24,159 nucleotides of DNA from Leptospiraceae bacterium (GTDB lineage Bacteria; Spirochaetota; Leptospiria; Leptospirales; Leptospiraceae). The DNA is taken from assembly GCA_027485405.1 (NCBI GenBank), contig JAIXRB010000194.1, forward strand, positions 1 to 24,159, given 5' to 3'. Below, one piece after another: positions 14,506 through 23,800 of this stretch; the stretch's first letter is position 1; each line of letters starts with the position of its first letter. The translations under genes and the position numbers were made by a program. Below the pieces are notes generated by a model. The model saw only the letters and a program-made list of their open reading frames with translations, had not been told where the DNA came from and did not search any database.

Positions 14506-15270
14506 TTGAATCCAATCTTACAAAAGATTGTTGCCACTAAACGACAAGAGATCGAAGCCCTCGCTCAGGTAAATTTCCCAGAACGAAATGCCCCATTTTT
14601 CTCCCTCAAGCAAGCTTTAAAAAAACCAAATCACCTAACAATTTTAGCCGAGTGCAAAAAAGGAAGCCCAAGTGCAGGCATCCTTCGCCCTGACTATAAC
14701 GCATTATCAATAGCTAATGAATATTTCAAAGCTGGTGCCGCCGCCATTTCCGTCTTGACTGACAAAGATTATTTCCATGGTGACTTGCAAGATTTGATTC
14801 AAATCTCCTCGGTTATTCCCCTTCCGATATTGCGAAAAGATTTTATCATTGATGAATTGCAGATTAAAGAGGCATGGAGTGCCGGTGCAAGTGCAATACT
14901 ATTGATAGCTCGCATTTTAGATTCTAAAAGACTTGCAGAACTCAAAAGTTTTGCCACCAAATTGGGGTTAGAGATTCTAATTGAGACTCATACCAAACAA
15001 GAAGTGGAACTAGCCTTAGACTTGGGCTTTGATATCATTGGGATCAACACTCGTGACTTAGACACTTTCGCTATTCTTCCCGATCTTATCGAGTCTTTGT
15101 CTTCTCTGATTCCCAAGGACATAGTCTGTGTGGGAGAATCTGGGATTCTCGGAAATGCTGATTTTTCTCGCTTTCAAGGGAAGGTAGACGCTCTCCTCGT
15201 GGGAACCTATTTCATGAAATCTATGAATATACCGGATGCGTTTCGAGCCTTAGTTTCCCAAAGAGGCTAG
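14506..15270 (+). CDS. trpC: TrpC, indole-3-glycerol-phosphate synthase
   Basis: TrpC closes the indole ring from CdRP in tryptophan synthesis, using a TIM barrel. The 254-residue protein has the family motifs in order: ILAECKKGSPSAG (Glu49, Lys51), ISVLTDKDYFHGDL, ILRKDFIIDELQI (Lys111), GASAILLIARIL, LIETHT (Glu160), GINTRDL (Asn181) and VGESGI (Glu211, Ser212). No catalytic residue is missing. The start is TTG at 14506 with AAGGGT 7 nt upstream. No other trp gene is adjacent, so the pathway genes are scattered here. It follows the STAS gene by 29 nt and ends 10 nt from the end of the convergent kinase gene, with no clear terminator between them. Confidence 0.97.
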   Translation: MNPILQKIVATKRQEIEALAQVNFPERNAPFFSLKQALKKPNHLTILAECKKGSPSAGILRPDYNALSIANEYFKAGAAAISVLTDKDYFHGDLQDLIQISSVIPLPILRKDFIIDELQIKEAWSAGASAILLIARILDSKRLAELKSFATKLGLEILIETHTKQEVELALDLGFDIIGINTRDLDTFAILPDLIESLSSLIPKDIVCVGESGILGNADFSRFQGKVDALLVGTYFMKSMNIPDAFRALVSQRG

Positions 15271-15280
15271 GCAGGTCGAG

Positions 15281-16999
15281 TCATACGAGGGTTTCGGGAT
15301 TTGCCAGGTTAGCTTTTAACGGGAAGTAAATGGAAAAAATAGTTTCCTTTGGTTTTGACTCAAATTCGATTTCGGCATCATTTTTTTCTAAAATCTCTTT
15401 CACTATGCTTAGGCCGAGTCCAGTCCCTTCACCGCGCTTTTTTGTAGTAAAGAATGGAGAGAATATTTCTGATTGAATTTCGATCGGTATTCCAGGGCCA
15501 TTATCCCGAAAAGAAATACAAAGAGATGGACCCGGATTCTCCGTATTCTTAAATAAGAAATTTGATTTCTTGATTCCAATTTCAATAAGTCCTTTTCCTT
15601 CCATAGCTTGGATAGAGTTGAAAATTAAATTGGACCAGACTTGGCTTAGTTCATCAGGAAAGCCTAAAATTAAATCCAAAGATTCTGGGAACTCTTTATG
15701 GATTTCAAGTCCTTTTGTTTGGTAAGTTTCATATAAAACTAATACATTTTCTATATTTTCTAAAAGTGAAAAGAATTGTTTTTCGGGATTTTTTGATTTA
15801 TAGGAAATAGATTTCAAAGCAAAGACAATGCGAGATGTTTTTTCAACCGCCGATTGAATCAACCTTCCCTTTCTATAGAGACCTGAAAAATTTTGAAGAG
15901 TTTTTAAAATAAGTTCAGATTGTTCATCTTTCATAAGTGGCAAAAATCGATCATTGATTTCTCTCAATTGAATACTGGCAATAAAGTCTGAAAAACCTAA
16001 AGTTACCCTGTGGCTTTGTAAATGCTCTTCCCAATCCTTGCGAAGCTTTCGTTCTTCTTTTGTAGATATGGGGCTATGTGTTTTAAAACCTAAGGCATTT
16101 AATTCCTCAAAGAGATTTCTTATATTATCTTTCATTGCAAGAAATAATTTAGGTGAGTCTCTTGCAATTTCTGAAATTGATTCCCGAAGATTTTCAGACG
16201 AAGCCTTTATCGCCGCTATTGGACTATTGATTTCATGGGCTACATTTGCAACAAGTTGACCAATTGCCGCCATTTTCTCGGATTGAATTAGCTGTTCTTG
16301 CGATTTTTTAAGGTTCTCAAGAGCCTCTTTATAAAGCAAAGTTTGATTTCTTAATTCTTCTGATTCGAATGCTATTTTTCTTTGAAAAGTAAAATTCTTT
16401 CTGAGAGTGAATTCCAAGATAATTGCAGTACAATAACAAATTAGGAATGTTGATAAAAGCCAGAAGAAATTATAGCCAATTTGCAGAAAATCAGCGCCTA
16501 TATAGAAAAATTGAAAGAAAAAGTTTCCAAAAATTATTATGTTAGATGCTATAAAAGATTTTTGAATGCGTGTACCACATAGGAAAAAAGTATAGATCAA
16601 CATAAGACAAGAAGCGCTGTTTAAATAATCCAAAGGAATTGGAGAAAACAGCCTCATAATAAAATGCATATAACCAGCGAGTAGAGCTATATAAAGTATA
16701 AAGTACTCATAAAATTTGAAATAAAAATCCGAAAATGTGAATCCGAATACGAGAAAAATATTGAATGTCACAAAAAATCTGAGATATGTTTGGATTAAAA
16801 AAAAATCAGGGAAAAGAAAATAATCTATAATGCAAAAAATAGAATAGTTAGTGGCACCTAAACTGAGTCCAATTTGATTCAATTTGATAATTTGTTCTTT
16901 ATAAAAAGCTAGAAATTCAGTTTCCGTCCTTTCATTGCCAAACTCTAAAAAAAATATTCTCCAATTTAGATCATCTTTGAAAGAAATCTTACCTGTCAT
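15281..16999 (-). CDS. Six-TM membrane sensor histidine kinase with DHp insertion (last gene of the signalling operon)
   Basis: The N-terminal ~45 residues are soluble. Residues ~50-200 form about six transmembrane helices, including an IDYFLFPDF-type motif after the first; I think such N-termini also occur in bacterial membrane cyclases, but I cannot name the family. A short coiled coil (~205-243) leads to the DHp helix EKMAAIGQLVANVAHEINSP with phosphoacceptor His255. Between the two DHp helices lies an insertion (~270-378) containing the STKEERKLRK signature. The HATPase domain (~405-562) has the N box (WSNLIFNSIQAM, Asn457/Asn461), DNGPGIP (499-505), PFFTTKKRGEGTGLGL and its G2 box (525-530), so it should be active. 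It shares 4 bases (ATGA) with the preceding receiver-cyclase gene, which suggests that it works with it. No response regulator is encoded downstream. Confidence 0.92.
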   Translation of the reverse strand: MTGKISFKDDLNWRIFFLEFGNERTETEFLAFYKEQIIKLNQIGLSLGATNYSIFCIIDYFLFPDFFLIQTYLRFFVTFNIFLVFGFTFSDFYFKFYEYFILYIALLAGYMHFIMRLFSPIPLDYLNSASCLMLIYTFFLCGTRIQKSFIASNIIIFGNFFFQFFYIGADFLQIGYNFFWLLSTFLICYCTAIILEFTLRKNFTFQRKIAFESEELRNQTLLYKEALENLKKSQEQLIQSEKMAAIGQLVANVAHEINSPIAAIKASSENLRESISEIARDSPKLFLAMKDNIRNLFEELNALGFKTHSPISTKEERKLRKDWEEHLQSHRVTLGFSDFIASIQLREINDRFLPLMKDEQSELILKTLQNFSGLYRKGRLIQSAVEKTSRIVFALKSISYKSKNPEKQFFSLLENIENVLVLYETYQTKGLEIHKEFPESLDLILGFPDELSQVWSNLIFNSIQAMEGKGLIEIGIKKSNFLFKNTENPGPSLCISFRDNGPGIPIEIQSEIFSPFFTTKKRGEGTGLGLSIVKEILEKNDAEIEFESKPKETIFSIYFPLKANLANPETLV

Positions 17000-18102
17000 A
17001 TTTCTTTTACTAGTTCCACATCAAAGATCTTAGTTTCAGTAATCCTACCGCGAACAGAAACTGAATCAATTTCTTTGAGCTTAAATTTTTCTGGCTCTGT
17101 CAACCTTTTTTTTGTACTTTCTGAAATCAATAAGTGAGTTCGGTTTTCCTTTGTAAGGGATTCAATTCTTGCGGCAACGTTGACAGTATCACCTATCACA
17201 GTGGTTTGAAACCGCAATGGTTCCCCGATAGTCCCAAGTAGCATTTTCCCAGAATTGATGCCTATTCCGATACCCAACGGTACGTTTCCTGATTCCATTC
17301 TCTCTAAATTGTACTTTTTTAAGACAGTTAGCATTTCTATAGAAGCTTCTAAGGCGGAATCAGCATTGGGGAAAAGTGCCATAATGGAATCTCCAATATA
17401 GCTATCAATGAATCCATTGTGCTTTCGGATGACAGGTGACATATGGCTTAAATACTCATTTAAAAATCCAAAAATATAATCCGTTGGAATCATTTCACAC
17501 AATGTCGTGAAAGAACGAATATCTGAAAAAAGAACCGTTAGGTCTTTCTCCACTGATAGACCCAAAGAAACACGAGAATAATCAGAATCCTGGAATCCCA
17601 ATAGCTCTAGAAATTGAATGGGAACAAAGCGGTAAAAGGCTTCCGCATTTTCTAAGATCTTTTTGGTTTGAGACTGAAGCTCTCTCTCTTGGATACCTCT
17701 TCGCAATGCTTCTTGGATTGTAAGGTTGAGGTCAGCCGCTTCCCAGGGCTTTGAAATGTAACGATACAAACCAGCCTTGTTCACAGCATTTCCCACTGCT
17801 TCCGCATTAGCTTGACCGGTTAAGAGAATTTTTATTGTATCAGGATACCTTTGGTGGATTTGAATCAAGAGCTCATCTCCTTTTATCCCAGGCATAATTT
17901 GATCAGAAATGATCAATGGAAGCTCAGAAGTGCTCTGTATTTCATCCGAGATGAACTCTAAAGCTTCCTCTCCGCTTTCTGCAATTTCTATTGAATACTC
18001 ATTTCCGAAGGTTCTCTTTAGTTGCTCTTTCAAAGAGGAGAGAACGGTTGTTTCGTCATCGACACAAAGAATCGTTGGTTTCTTGATAGGTTTTTCACTC
18101 AT
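16996..18102 (-). CDS. Response regulator with receiver and class III adenylate/guanylate cyclase domains
   Basis: Residues 9-130 are a complete receiver domain: acidic pair Asp15-Asp16, phosphoacceptor Asp67 (IISDQIMPG), Thr95 and Lys118 in SKPW. A linker helix (~135-175) leads to a class III cyclase homology domain (~185-365), which makes cyclic nucleotides from NTPs as a dimer. Metal ligands Asp194 (LFSDIRSFT) and Asp238 (YIGDSIMALF) are present, as are the transition-state pair Asn308 and Arg312 (GDTVNVAARIES) and Asp305. The purine-selecting lysine usually found just before YIGD is Ser234, so substrate choice is open. ATGA overlaps join it to the receiver gene upstream and the kinase gene downstream. 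The inferred role is to turn phosphorylation by the cluster kinases into a cAMP- or cGMP-type signal. Confidence 0.93.
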   Translation of the reverse strand: MSEKPIKKPTILCVDDETTVLSSLKEQLKRTFGNEYSIEIAESGEEALEFISDEIQSTSELPLIISDQIMPGIKGDELLIQIHQRYPDTIKILLTGQANAEAVGNAVNKAGLYRYISKPWEAADLNLTIQEALRRGIQERELQSQTKKILENAEAFYRFVPIQFLELLGFQDSDYSRVSLGLSVEKDLTVLFSDIRSFTTLCEMIPTDYIFGFLNEYLSHMSPVIRKHNGFIDSYIGDSIMALFPNADSALEASIEMLTVLKKYNLERMESGNVPLGIGIGINSGKMLLGTIGEPLRFQTTVIGDTVNVAARIESLTKENRTHLLISESTKKRLTEPEKFKLKEIDSVSVRGRITETKIFDVELVKEI

Positions 18103-18494
18103 GATTGCAAGGCTTTCTTTATGGTTTGGATTAAAGTGGACTCATCCCAAGGTTTTGCTAAACAAGCAAAAAGATTGGCTTCAGATCGTGCCCTGGAGAT
18201 AGCTGAATCTTCGGCCTGACCAGTTAACATAATCTTTACGATTCTTGGAAATTTCTGGTGGACTCTAATTAGGAATTCATCACCTTTTATACCCGGCATT
18301 AGCCAGTCTGAAACAATCAAAAGCAAAGAAATCCCTTTTTCGTCCAATTCATCTATCAATTCAATCGCTTCATCTGCGCTTTCTGCAAATTCCAATTTGA
18401 ATTCAGATTGAAAGTTTTTCTTTAATTGATCTTTCAAACTATTCAAAACCATTTTCTCGTCATCAACACATAAAATCATTTTGTCCTCTTTCAT
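18099..18494 (-). CDS. Stand-alone receiver-domain response regulator
   Basis: This is one receiver domain with no output part (131 residues). It carries Asp11-Asp12, phosphoacceptor Asp63 (IVSDWLMPG), Thr91 (MLTGQ) and Lys114 (AKPWD), so it can be phosphorylated. It closely resembles the receiver half of the next gene (shared VDDE, SLKxQLK, PGIKGDExLI, HQ), suggesting duplication. Possible roles are shuttle in a phosphorelay, phosphate sink, or competitor for the kinases. Two starts are possible. The ATG at 18494 has AGGAG (18506-18510) 11 nt away; the ATG at 18479 (MILCVDDE) has GAGG (18485-18488) 5 nt away and would give 126 residues. Its stop overlaps the start of the receiver-cyclase gene by 4 bases. 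It starts 45 nt after the end of the upstream kinase gene, with no terminator in between. Confidence 0.94.
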   Translation of the reverse strand: MKEDKMILCVDDEKMVLNSLKDQLKKNFQSEFKLEFAESADEAIELIDELDEKGISLLLIVSDWLMPGIKGDEFLIRVHQKFPRIVKIMLTGQAEDSAISRARSEANLFACLAKPWDESTLIQTIKKALQS

Positions 18495-18539
18495 TTTTTC
18501 ATTGGCTCCTAAACCTCATTTTTCTATGGCAGAGGGATT

Positions 18540-20819
18540 TTACCCGGGAAGTAAAATCGTAAATGCCGTCCTTCCTGCTTGAGATTCTATTTCAATTTTT
18601 CCTTCGTGTTTTTCAATGATTTGTTTGGTGATATGCAGTCCTAGACCAGTTCCTTCACCTACTGGCTTTGTTGTGAAAAAAGGATCAAAGATTTTTTCTT
18701 TGTATTCTTTCGGAATTCCTTTTCCACTGTCTTCGATGGTGACGGCTACAAAATTTTCCTTTCCAAAACTTCTGAATTCTGTTTTCACTTTTAGAATTCC
18801 TTTTCCATCCATCGCTTGCACTGCATTCTGGATTAAGTTTGTCCAAACTTGGTTTAGTTCATCCGGATAACAAGGGATTGAAGGTACTTCTCCTAGTTCC
18901 TTGACTAACTCTACGCCGCCTTTGAAGTTAGAGTTAAGAATAATAAGAACTGTTTCTATACTTTCATTGATAGAGGCAGATTTCTTTTCTGCATTTGGAT
19001 CAAAATGAGAAAAGTTTTTGAGAGACTTTACAATTTTTCCGGCTCGCTCTGAGGCGATTTGAATTGTTTGTGCATTCTGTAACATGGAAATAATTTCTTT
19101 TATGCTTTCTAAGAAACTTTTCCCTGATTCTTTTTGAAAAGGTTCTATCCAAGAATCTAAGAATTCTTTACATCCGATTGAAACTAGGAAATCAGCTAGA
19201 TCTTCTGAGATCGCTATTCCTTTCCCTTCTAAAACATTTATCATTTCTCGTTTGATTAGCCGCATTTCCTTGGTAGTTAAACTATCCATTGAATTACAGG
19301 CGATCTGAATCCAAGCTTCTAAAATAGTCCATTCATGTTCTGAAAAAGATTTTGTAAGTATTGGTAGGTTTTGAAAAGTACTTTGGAGTTTTTCTGTTAG
19401 CAGAGAAGAGGAAGACTTGATCGCACTCAAAGGTGAGTTGATTTCATGTGCGACGCCGGCAACAATAGTCCCTAACGAAGAAAGCTTTTCAGATTGAACT
19501 AGTTGGTATTGGGCGGCTTTCAAATTTCCTTCAGCATCCAAAATTTCCTTTGTAAATCGCTTAGACAAGAATAAAGCTTGAAAGACCACAAAACAGAGGA
19601 GACCGTATTGTAGCAATTGAGTAGAATTCTTTCCACCATTGTTAAAGAAAATTAAATCATTAGCAGTTGCTAAAACTAATAATAAGAATGAAAGCGAGAA
19701 AAACCAATAGCCCTCTCCTTTTGCCAAAATGTAGCGTATAACAAGATATATGCACAAAGCCAGGTACAATACAGATAACAATTGAAAAATCCATAGGGTT
19801 CCATTGATAATGTATGGAGAACCAGCAAAGCAAAGGAAAATTCCCGGCGAAAAGAGAAGTAGCACGGGAATTAGAACTCTTTGGGATAAAAATTTGTGTG
19901 TTAACGTCCAAAGGTAAAGGAGAGCAACTGTCATTCCTGCGTAGAAAGAAAAATATTCCAAGCGAAACAACCAGATACTTGGAAAACCAGGAGACAAGTA
20001 CAGTAGACTTTTCTCGCCCGTAGTAATGATTCTAAGAAACATAAGAAAGCAAAAGAAAAAGAAATATAGAGAACTAATCATTCTTTTGCGAATCAAATAG
20101 TGCCCAAGCTCATAAATACCTAAAATTAATAGACCTCCAGCAATCAATGATTCTTCAGAAAGCAGTCTCATATGAAGTCTTTCCAAATCTGAAACGGTTC
20201 CCATTTTGATTTCTTTCCAAAGCCCTCCGTGGTTTATAGTATAGTTCTTGACTTGGAAAGTGATCCGAGTGAACTCTTTATCGCTCGGCAATAATGGAAG
20301 TATGATTCTCTCTCGATTCATCGTCTCGGTTTCTTCTTCTGCTTTACCTGGATCCCCAATTTTTCCAATTAAAGTTGTGTCTTGGTATATCCAAGATGTA
20401 GTTCGAATGGTTTCAAGATACACTCCTAATGGAGGAGCGTTTGGAGGTAATCGCAGTAGTATGCTATACGTCCCGATTCCCAAACCTTCGGGAATTCCTG
20501 GTTTGGTGGGATTTATTTGATTCCAATTTAATAGTACGCTTAGCTCAATAGGAAACGACTTTTCATTGGGTGATAGATTCCATTCTCCAGGCGTAAAAAT
20601 CCAATGATCTTGCAGGGCAAGAATCGGCTCGTTTGTAAAATCCCAGTTTCGTAAATCTACGAACTTTTCATTCTTTCCTACAAAAGAGGCTGTGGTTGGC
20701 TCTGCACTCAAGCCTCTCCCTACAAAATGAATCCCGAAAAGGATCGAAATAAAAAGAAAGATAAAGACTTTCGGATCAATTGTTAGTTTCCGAATCCTAG
20801 GTACTTGGGTTCTTTTCAT
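18540..20819 (-). CDS. 7TMR-DISM-type sensor histidine kinase with DHp insertion
   Basis: A basic N-terminus and a hydrophobic helix (~17-37) resemble a signal peptide or anchor. Residues ~40-215 form an extracytoplasmic beta-rich, galactose-binding-like sensor domain (7TMR-DISMED type; GIGTYSILLRLP and FTRITFQVKNY fit its strands). Residues ~222-420 hold seven transmembrane helices. A short coiled coil leads to DHp helix 1, SLGTIVAGVAHEINSPLSAI, with phosphoacceptor His458. An insertion of about 110 residues (~474-583) with TTKEMRLIKREM precedes helix 2 (SERAGKIVKSLKNFSHFD). The HATPase domain (~612-758) has YPDELNQVWTNLIQNAVQAM, DSGKGIP, PFFTTKPVGEGTGLGL and is complete. Such sensors are thought to read periplasmic carbohydrates or other small ligands; the ligand here is unknown. 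Its ATG overlaps the stop of the upstream kinase gene by 4 bases. Confidence 0.93.
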   Translation of the reverse strand: MKRTQVPRIRKLTIDPKVFIFLFISILFGIHFVGRGLSAEPTTASFVGKNEKFVDLRNWDFTNEPILALQDHWIFTPGEWNLSPNEKSFPIELSVLLNWNQINPTKPGIPEGLGIGTYSILLRLPPNAPPLGVYLETIRTTSWIYQDTTLIGKIGDPGKAEEETETMNRERIILPLLPSDKEFTRITFQVKNYTINHGGLWKEIKMGTVSDLERLHMRLLSEESLIAGGLLILGIYELGHYLIRKRMISSLYFFFFCFLMFLRIITTGEKSLLYLSPGFPSIWLFRLEYFSFYAGMTVALLYLWTLTHKFLSQRVLIPVLLLFSPGIFLCFAGSPYIINGTLWIFQLLSVLYLALCIYLVIRYILAKGEGYWFFSLSFLLLVLATANDLIFFNNGGKNSTQLLQYGLLCFVVFQALFLSKRFTKEILDAEGNLKAAQYQLVQSEKLSSLGTIVAGVAHEINSPLSAIKSSSSLLTEKLQSTFQNLPILTKSFSEHEWTILEAWIQIACNSMDSLTTKEMRLIKREMINVLEGKGIAISEDLADFLVSIGCKEFLDSWIEPFQKESGKSFLESIKEIISMLQNAQTIQIASERAGKIVKSLKNFSHFDPNAEKKSASINESIETVLIILNSNFKGGVELVKELGEVPSIPCYPDELNQVWTNLIQNAVQAMDGKGILKVKTEFRSFGKENFVAVTIEDSGKGIPKEYKEKIFDPFFTTKPVGEGTGLGLHITKQIIEKHEGKIEIESQAGRTAFTILLPG

Positions 20820-23800
20820 GTAATTGTCTTCTCCTCAGGTTCCAAATAAGGTAGCCTAATCGTAAAAACAGTTTTTCCAGGTTCAGATTGAAGATCGATG
20901 CTTCCGTTATGCTTTTCGATGATTTTCCGAGTTATATGAAGTCCGAGTCCCGAGCCTTCTCCACGTTTCTTAGTGGTAAAGAATGCTTGGAAGATTTTTT
21001 CTTGGATATCTTTTGGAATTCCTGGACCATTGTCTGCGATCTCAACTACAGCAGATTGTTTTTGATTTTCTGAGTTTTCTTCTAATTTGTCAATTTCTTG
21101 GAAGACTCGTATACTGATCTTACCTTTATATTCCATAGCTTGGAGTGAGTTATGCAGTAGGTTCGTCCAGATCTGGTTCAATTCATCTGGATAACAAAAG
21201 ATAGGAGGTATTTCTTGGAAGTCTGTTTTGAGTTCCACGCCCCCTTTGAACGAGTTCTGATAAATGGTTAGAACTGTCTCGATTCCGTCTTCTATTGAGA
21301 CCTTTTGCTTTTGTCCGGAAGAATCAAAATGTGTATAGTTTTTTAAAGCAAAGACTATCTTAGATGCCTTTTCCACTGCGGTCTCAATTGTTTTTGCCTT
21401 GTTTTGAAAGCCCGCAAGGTTATAAACCATAGGAAGAGTGTCTTGAGATGTAGTTCTGAAAAGCTCTAGATAAGGTTCAATGCCTTCTGTGACTCCGATG
21501 TCAACCAAAGTATCGGCTATCGCATCTGCATTGGGGATTCCCTCTTCTTCGAGAAAAGTTGATAAACTAGCTCTCGCTTTGCGTTCTTCTCTAGTAGACA
21601 AGATCTTTTTCTCCGCTTTTGCCTTTTCCACTAAGGAAAACAAAAGGTTTTGCTCACCAGGGGAAAGGGTTTGCAGAATTTTTGGCAGAGAGTTCAAGGT
21701 TTCTTCCAAAGAATTGTTAATGTTTTGAATGCTTGCCTTGATGGCACCTAAGGGAGTATTGATTTCATGAGCAACACCCGCTACTAATTGCCCCAGTGCC
21801 GCCATCTTTTCGGATTGAATCAATTGGTCTTGAGAGTTCTCCAAGTCTTCATATGCCTGGTTTAGGTTTTTCACAATAGAGGCATTGTAGATTGGTCCTG
21901 CGATCTGCTGAACAAATTCATAGATTTCATTTACTTCTGATTTAGTTGTTTTGGGAGTCGGGACAAAAGATTGAAAATTCAGAATTCCTATGCATTTACC
22001 TTTAATGATCAATGGCATCATAATAATTTTTTGTAACTGATAGCCTTCCATAATGATTCTTTCTTCTTCAGAGAAAACCTCGGGCTTCATAGATTCGATC
22101 ACAAAAGGCTTCTTTCGAAAAAACGGAATGTTATGAGCACCCGATTTGGAATTCGGATCCAGAGGTAGTCTAATTTGGTATGTTCTTTCGACTAATTCTC
22201 GGGGAATCGAATCCGGCACATTTCCAAGCATAGGCTTTAGAAACTTTCTTTCTTCATCCGCCATCCAAATGGCGAGGTAAGGCAATTTGAATCTAGCATT
22301 CGAGTAGGCGGCAATTTTAGAGAGAATGGTCTCTATGTCCACGGTTTCATTGAATTCTTTGGAAATGTCATTCAAAGATTTCATTTGAAAGGCTAATTCC
22401 ATACTTTTCGATTCAGCGTTTTTAATACTTTGGAATAAGAACGATTTGCTGAGTGAACCTGCCACTTGATCGGCTAATGATTCAATCCAAGCCAGTTTTT
22501 GTTTGTTCATTCGAATCCTTTCGCCAAAATGATTCGCCAAATCAAGAATTGCGATCACTCGATCACCTAATTTCAATGGAACAAACAAAAAGGCAGGAAT
22601 TTGTAACGAGTCGGCAATGAATGTTTCCTCGGGGGTCATTAAGTGACGTTTAATTTTGGGAGCATAGATAATCTTGCCTGACTCATACGCTTGCTTGTGA
22701 GCTCCCATTTCTAACGAGATTTGTAAATTTTTAATTTTATCTTTAACTTCTGAGCTTGCTAAAGGATGGTAGGAAGCACTAATCAGGTAGGTATTTTTAG
22801 TATCCTCCTGCACTTGGTAGAGGGCGTAGTACTTAATCCCAAAGTGTTCTTCCACAAATTTCATAAAAATGGGCATTATGCTCTCTATTTCTACGCTTGC
22901 ATTGATCCCTTTTGTGATTTCATTTGTTAAACGAAGATAGTCTGCTAACTCCTTCGTTTCTTTTTCTGACTCTACCATTTCTCTAAATAATTTAGACCGA
23001 ATGATTGCTGAGGTGATTTGTTGCCCGAATGACTGAATTGTTTCTTGCTCGGCAAGATCTAAGTGTTGATTTCTATTTAAATTTAAAGCCAGAATTCCAA
23101 TGCTTTTTCCGTCATGCAGTAAGGGCAAAATCATCATTGAACTACTTGAAATATAGGAAACAATTTTTTGGTCTAATTCGTATTTGATATCCCTAGTAGT
23201 AAATTCAGGGAAGTAAATTGGTCTTTTGAACTTTAGAGATATAAACATAGATCCAATTTTCTTTGTGATTGGCTCACGGAAACTGAAGATAAACTTTCTC
23301 CCAGAAAGATCTATGTAATCTATATCCCCTTCGATCAGTTCAGTCATCAAATGTTTATTTGAAGAATCAACGATTAATAGCCAAAGATTTCTTACTTGAA
23401 ACTCTGAATTCAGATACTCAAAAATTTCCTTTGAAATCATCTTAAAATCCATTGCAGAATTTACTAACTTCATAATTTGGTTAAGTTTAACAAAAATTCT
23501 TTTACTTTTTTCCGATTTCTCTTTTTCCTCATTTGCGATTTGTTTTTCAGAAACCAGTTGAGAGATATTATTCTCTAAAGTTCTTACAATTGGGCGAGTG
23601 AGAATGAAAGTTAAAATGTAAGATCCGACTAATAACAAGCTACCGATAAATGTCACATGCAGAATTCTTCCAGATAGGGATGCTAAGGAATTAAGGCTAA
23701 AAAAATACAAAATCATTAAAATGGGAATGAAAAATAAAGAGAGGATTGCAACGCGATTTGAAACCCTAGCGGCAAGTCCATGGCCTTCCTTTGCTCCAAT

